From: Paracyclopina nana
Taxonomy: Eukaryota; Arthropoda; Copepoda; Cyclopoida; Cyclopettidae
NCBI GenBank assembly: GCA_019096065.1
Contig: JAGUCH010000001.1
Location: 4,030,001 to 4,094,000, forward strand
DNA: 64,000 nt
Direction of reading: 5' to 3'
The notes beneath the pieces were generated by a model. It was not told the DNA's origin and did no database searches. It saw only the letters and a list, made by a program, of their open reading frames with translations. The translations under genes were made by a program, and so were the position numbers. Each line of letters begins with the position of its first letter. Position 1 is the stretch's first letter. Positions 60,501 through 64,000 of this stretch are shown here, piece after piece.

Positions 60501-63500
60501 AACATTATTCTGAATAAAATACTAGAGATCAAGCGATGGCGTTTTCACAAAACTTGCGGTTATTTTTGGATGTGGTCACCTTTTACGCGGAATGTACGAA
60601 AAACTCGCCATTCATTTGTTGTAAAGCTGACCAACCTACCTACCTAGAGCAGGCCAAGATCTGTGGGAAAAATTCGCTGGTGATCATCATTTGCGATAAA
60701 ACTATGCACATCGCGGCCTTTTGTGAAGCTTGGCGCACAAAAGAACGGCAAACTTTTACTACACTTTTTGATGTATCTACATTTTGGACAGAAGTAGCAG
60801 TTTTCCCACAGAGAACAGCGGCAAAGGGAAAAAGCTCTAATTTCTGCATGAAAAAAATTCCGCCAGGACAAAAGTACACAACTTTTTAGGTGCGCGAAAT
60901 TCGATGACAATTTACGACCAGTCTCTGATTTACGTTTTGTCTACGTACAGGGCAACGTGGTAATGCAACAACAGCAACTAAAATTCTTTAGTATGTCGTA
61001 AAGCTCGAGAAATGCACGAGTTGATCCCTACAAAAGTCAACAGTAGTCGAAGAATATGGAATATTATGGTCATCTACTGCATAAGCCCCAACTAGAGTAG
61101 GGCTGGAGTAAAAGGGGAAGACGTAGAAGCATGACATAACAGATAGCAATTTTTCCGCCATAAAAGCGTCATTTTATAGTCCTGAGCTAAAGTATGCTCC
61201 CATTTCCTTATGGCAAAGATGATGATGAATGTTTGCAGCTGCCTTGCACTAGGAAACTTTTTGAGTTGAATCGTGCTACTGCTAGTATGTCCAATTCCAC
61301 AATGGGTCTGGCTACATACATACCGATCCATCATTTATGTGTGTGCGTTCAGCAACGGTTTCTTGTTTTCATGCACTCAGGGCAATTTCATGCTAGAAAG
61401 TCTTGCCTTAGCAGCATATAGCAGGATCGCCAAACAAAAGTGAACAATTCTGCCCCCTTGTTTATGCTCAAATTTTTTGGGAGATCGCAGATATCTTTTG
61501 TAGGGTATTTTTTGTCCCAGAGCAAGTATGTGCGAGCATTTTACAATGGGGAGTAAACAACGTTTTAATCTTTCCCTTCAAAAGAGGTTTTTGAATGAGG
61601 GGGAGGGGAAACCTTTGTGCAAAGTTCGGGAGAAGAGCCTGCAATTATTAAGCTGCAGGTAGGATTCAATGGGTGCAATAAAGCCTTGATGAAACTTTAT
61701 AGGGTGCAACAAGGGAGATTTCTTCGCTCCAACGACGAAGGTCTTGACCTGATGTCCAAGCGACTAAGGATTCTTGGCACGTATTGCGTTTGCTTTGGCA
61801 CAGGCCTTTCCCTTTTCTTCGCGCAGAGGTGAAGATTACGTCCAACAGCGGATGACTGCTCGTCTACTAATAAAAATACTACATGATGCCCTGATTCAGC
61901 TAAGCAAGCATGACGACCATTTTCCTTCTAGATAAATAACATAGTCAATTGGAGAGTCTGGAAGGGGTGCGAAAATTCATTATCCTAATGGAGTAATAAA
62001 CTTTTCGGGCTGCTGCTAATTATCTTTTGGCTCATTGAGATGTGTAATTAAAATGATTCAAAGCCGGCTAGAATTCATTTCAGCGTTTCAAAAAAAAGCA
62101 CAGCCCAGCTCATTAAGTAGGAGGTGGAAAAAAGAAGTTTTTGTCATCTCATGTTCAGTCAGAAAACGCGTTGCATGTACGAGCACTCAAAGGAATGTCA
62201 CAGAGGGAAATGATGGCCTTAAAAATCGCTTTTTGCTTCTGATCATGATTTATGACTGGCTGGAATTTCAGCCTTCTTGGCCATGGACTGATGAGCGTGA
62301 GCAGGGAAGTTGTATTAATCTTGGTGGCCCATTGGGGAGTTCCTCTCGTAGGAACTCGAGAAACCGCCCCATGATATAAGAACAAGCCAGTACATTTTCA
62401 ATTTGGGCCAATTCAGCGCAAGAAAAATTCCCGTGGTGCCGTGATAAGTTATGCTTCATCCAAAAATAAAGTAGTCACGCAACAGCAGGCTACACCAGCC
62501 GAAAATGCACGATAATTTTGCATTAAGATGCAATTTTGTAGCTGGCCTCTCCAGACGTCGGTTTAAGGGGGATCATGGTAGGCTTAATAAGCGATAGGAG
62601 AATTATATGGCATTTTCGCCTCTGCCTCTGTATGGATGTTTTCCAATAAACAGATGAACGTATTGCAAAGTTGATCACAGGTCTGCTACTTAAAATCCCA
62701 ACACAAGATCGTAAAGCACACTCGTTTTATCCGTTGGTTCGGCCTACTGTGGCGGATCCGTAAAAAAGTCAAGTAGGCCTTTTTATGAGCCTCGAGAACT
62801 TTAACGTTGATGGGCAAGTTTGCCACGGAGAAGAGAATAAATCCCCGCGTATTTGAAAAAATAAAAATCTAATCTTTCTTAGACTGCATACATCAGCTGG
62901 TCAAAAATGAATCTCCTTCACTAGAAGTCGAGAGTCTAGACTTTCAGTGTAAAGTAGTGGTGCAGAGTGAAGTAAAACAACTGCCTGTATAAATGTTTAC
63001 AAGAAGATCTTGGTGGGTTTTTGCATCGAATTTTGTGGCCGTCACCTTCAGACAACACACACACTGGGTAATTCAATCCCCCCTACCCCGCTCAATAATG
63101 TAAAAAAGATTCTTAACGAACACCCAGCTTCCCAGGGGATCAGGGTCCAAACCCTACTACATTCATCATCCAGTCTAGACGACCATGATGCAAAAAAGCA
63201 CCCAAATCTCTCCTTAGTAGATAAGTGATTCAACAATCATTAGTACAGTGAGGGTAACAAAGAAGAAGAACTGCTGCTTTCTTATTCTTTTTACGAGCTT
63301 CTAATTAGATTTCTGGCTAGTTTGGCCGAATTTGGAAGCGCCATTGTCCTCATTTGGGCTGACAATGGTGTGAGGACACCCGTTGTAAATATAGGGTGGT
63401 GGTATGCTCTAATGATATAATATGCACACACACATGAGAGCACGCGCGCATCAATTTCCAGAAAATGCCGCCCTTTTGCCCCCGCTTTTTTGCCCTTTTT

Positions 63501-63640
63501 CCCGCCCTATCATTGCCATAGGAGGTTCACGGAGAGGTCTTACCCTTTCGTTAGCTGCCAAACGGGCCCAACTGTGGAGAAATCTCGGCAAAATTGAAGG
63601 CTGATGTGAAAAATTCAGTTGTTTTGGCTGATGGGTGCCT
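57529..63640. other. Region upstream of Ror, no supported gene
   Basis: About 6 kb without a recognisable exon. All open frames are under 120 codons and lack family features. The Ror promoter and any non-coding first exon should lie in the part near 57529-58300 but I could not place them. The ORF at 60536-60889 and its antisense partners are chance frames in AT-rich DNA. Confidence 0.5.
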
Positions 63641-64000
63641 ACTTACTGAGATCGTCTCAGTTCGGGCCGGCGAAGCGCACTGCAACGACTTTCCTTTATA
63701 AACGGCCCGAGCGGCCCGAGGGCCGGGATTTCAAGTTGGCCAGCAGTCTCAGTTTTTGTGCGGTGGGAGGGTGAGGGTGGGAGAGCGCGGAAAGCCGGTG
63801 CGAAGCTGAGAAACGCGAGCCGGGCCGCCCTATGCGAGACTAGTGTGCGCACTCAGTTGGAGCTCTTCTCGCCGAATTTCGCCAAATTGATCTTGAAGAA
63901 AGACCAGGATGAGCTCATGTGTTCCACACGCTCACACTGGTCGATATCCTACGCTCATGTCTCATTGCCATGAGTTGGCGAGCAGATGTAGACAACTTGT
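63641..64000 (+). promoter_or_regulatory. GC-rich, promoter-like block at the window end
   Basis: Base composition shifts to GC- and CpG-rich. A TATAAA at 63697-63702 is followed by initiator-like TCAGTT motifs (A at about 63751 and 63855). The spacing to the TATA box (54 and more bases) is longer than the usual 30, so the TATA match may be incidental. This is probably a promoter of a gene that starts beyond the window; strand is a guess from the initiator orientation. Confidence 0.3.

Noticed and set aside
1..64000. CRISPR arrays, bacterial operons, rRNA genes
   Set aside because: Nothing of the kind is present. The only regular repeats are the foldback subrepeats, which are adjacent without spacers.

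Overview
This window is nuclear DNA from an animal, most likely an arthropod outside the well-studied flies (a crustacean or a basal hexapod would fit). The evidence is spliced genes with GT-AG introns, AT-rich non-coding DNA, and protein families whose sequences read as the arthropod type. The SYNCRIP/Syp homologue resembles insect Syp, with a Gly-rich rather than a long Arg-Gly/Tyr-rich tail. The TIA-1/Rox8 homologue has a Rox8-like Ala/Gln-rich tail. The Ror receptor keeps an immunoglobulin domain that Drosophila Ror lacks, and its kinase motifs are canonical. I cannot name the species.

Layout. Positions 1-19221 hold no gene I can support. This stretch contains a small hairpin (MITE-like) repeat near 516-670 and a 2.9 kb foldback transposon at 12389-15298, which is flanked by a perfect 9-bp target duplication. 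From 19222 to 22738 (+) lies the 3' part of a TIA-1/Rox8 RNA-binding protein (RRM2, RRM3 and tail); the exons for RRM1 were not found. A long AT-rich stretch follows. A single-coding-exon leucine-rich-repeat protein is at 28313-29911 (+). The Syp/hnRNP Q gene is at 31395-35363 (+), with a pair of equal-length alternative exons and a Tc1/mariner-type MITE in its last intron.

Positions 35364-46386 are largely non-coding, with a few candidate first or leader exons (about 36669-36813 and 41849-41995). A seven-finger C2H2 protein of 936 residues is at 46409-49286 (+). Convergent to it is NOP56 (50557-52316, -), a core box C/D snoRNP protein with a CACGTG E-box just upstream. Two identical 270-bp direct repeats lie between NOP56 and the next gene. 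That gene is a Ror receptor tyrosine kinase (54349-57528, -). From 57529 to the end I see no gene, but the last 400 bases become GC-rich and look like a promoter.

Three of the six genes act in RNA biology (TIA-1, Syp, NOP56), but nothing suggests co-regulation; this is ordinary gene neighbourhood rather than an operon. The most notable observations are the Syp exon pair (both 136 nt, so inclusion or omission of both breaks the frame), the foldback element with 146-bp subrepeats, and the 270-bp identical duplication.
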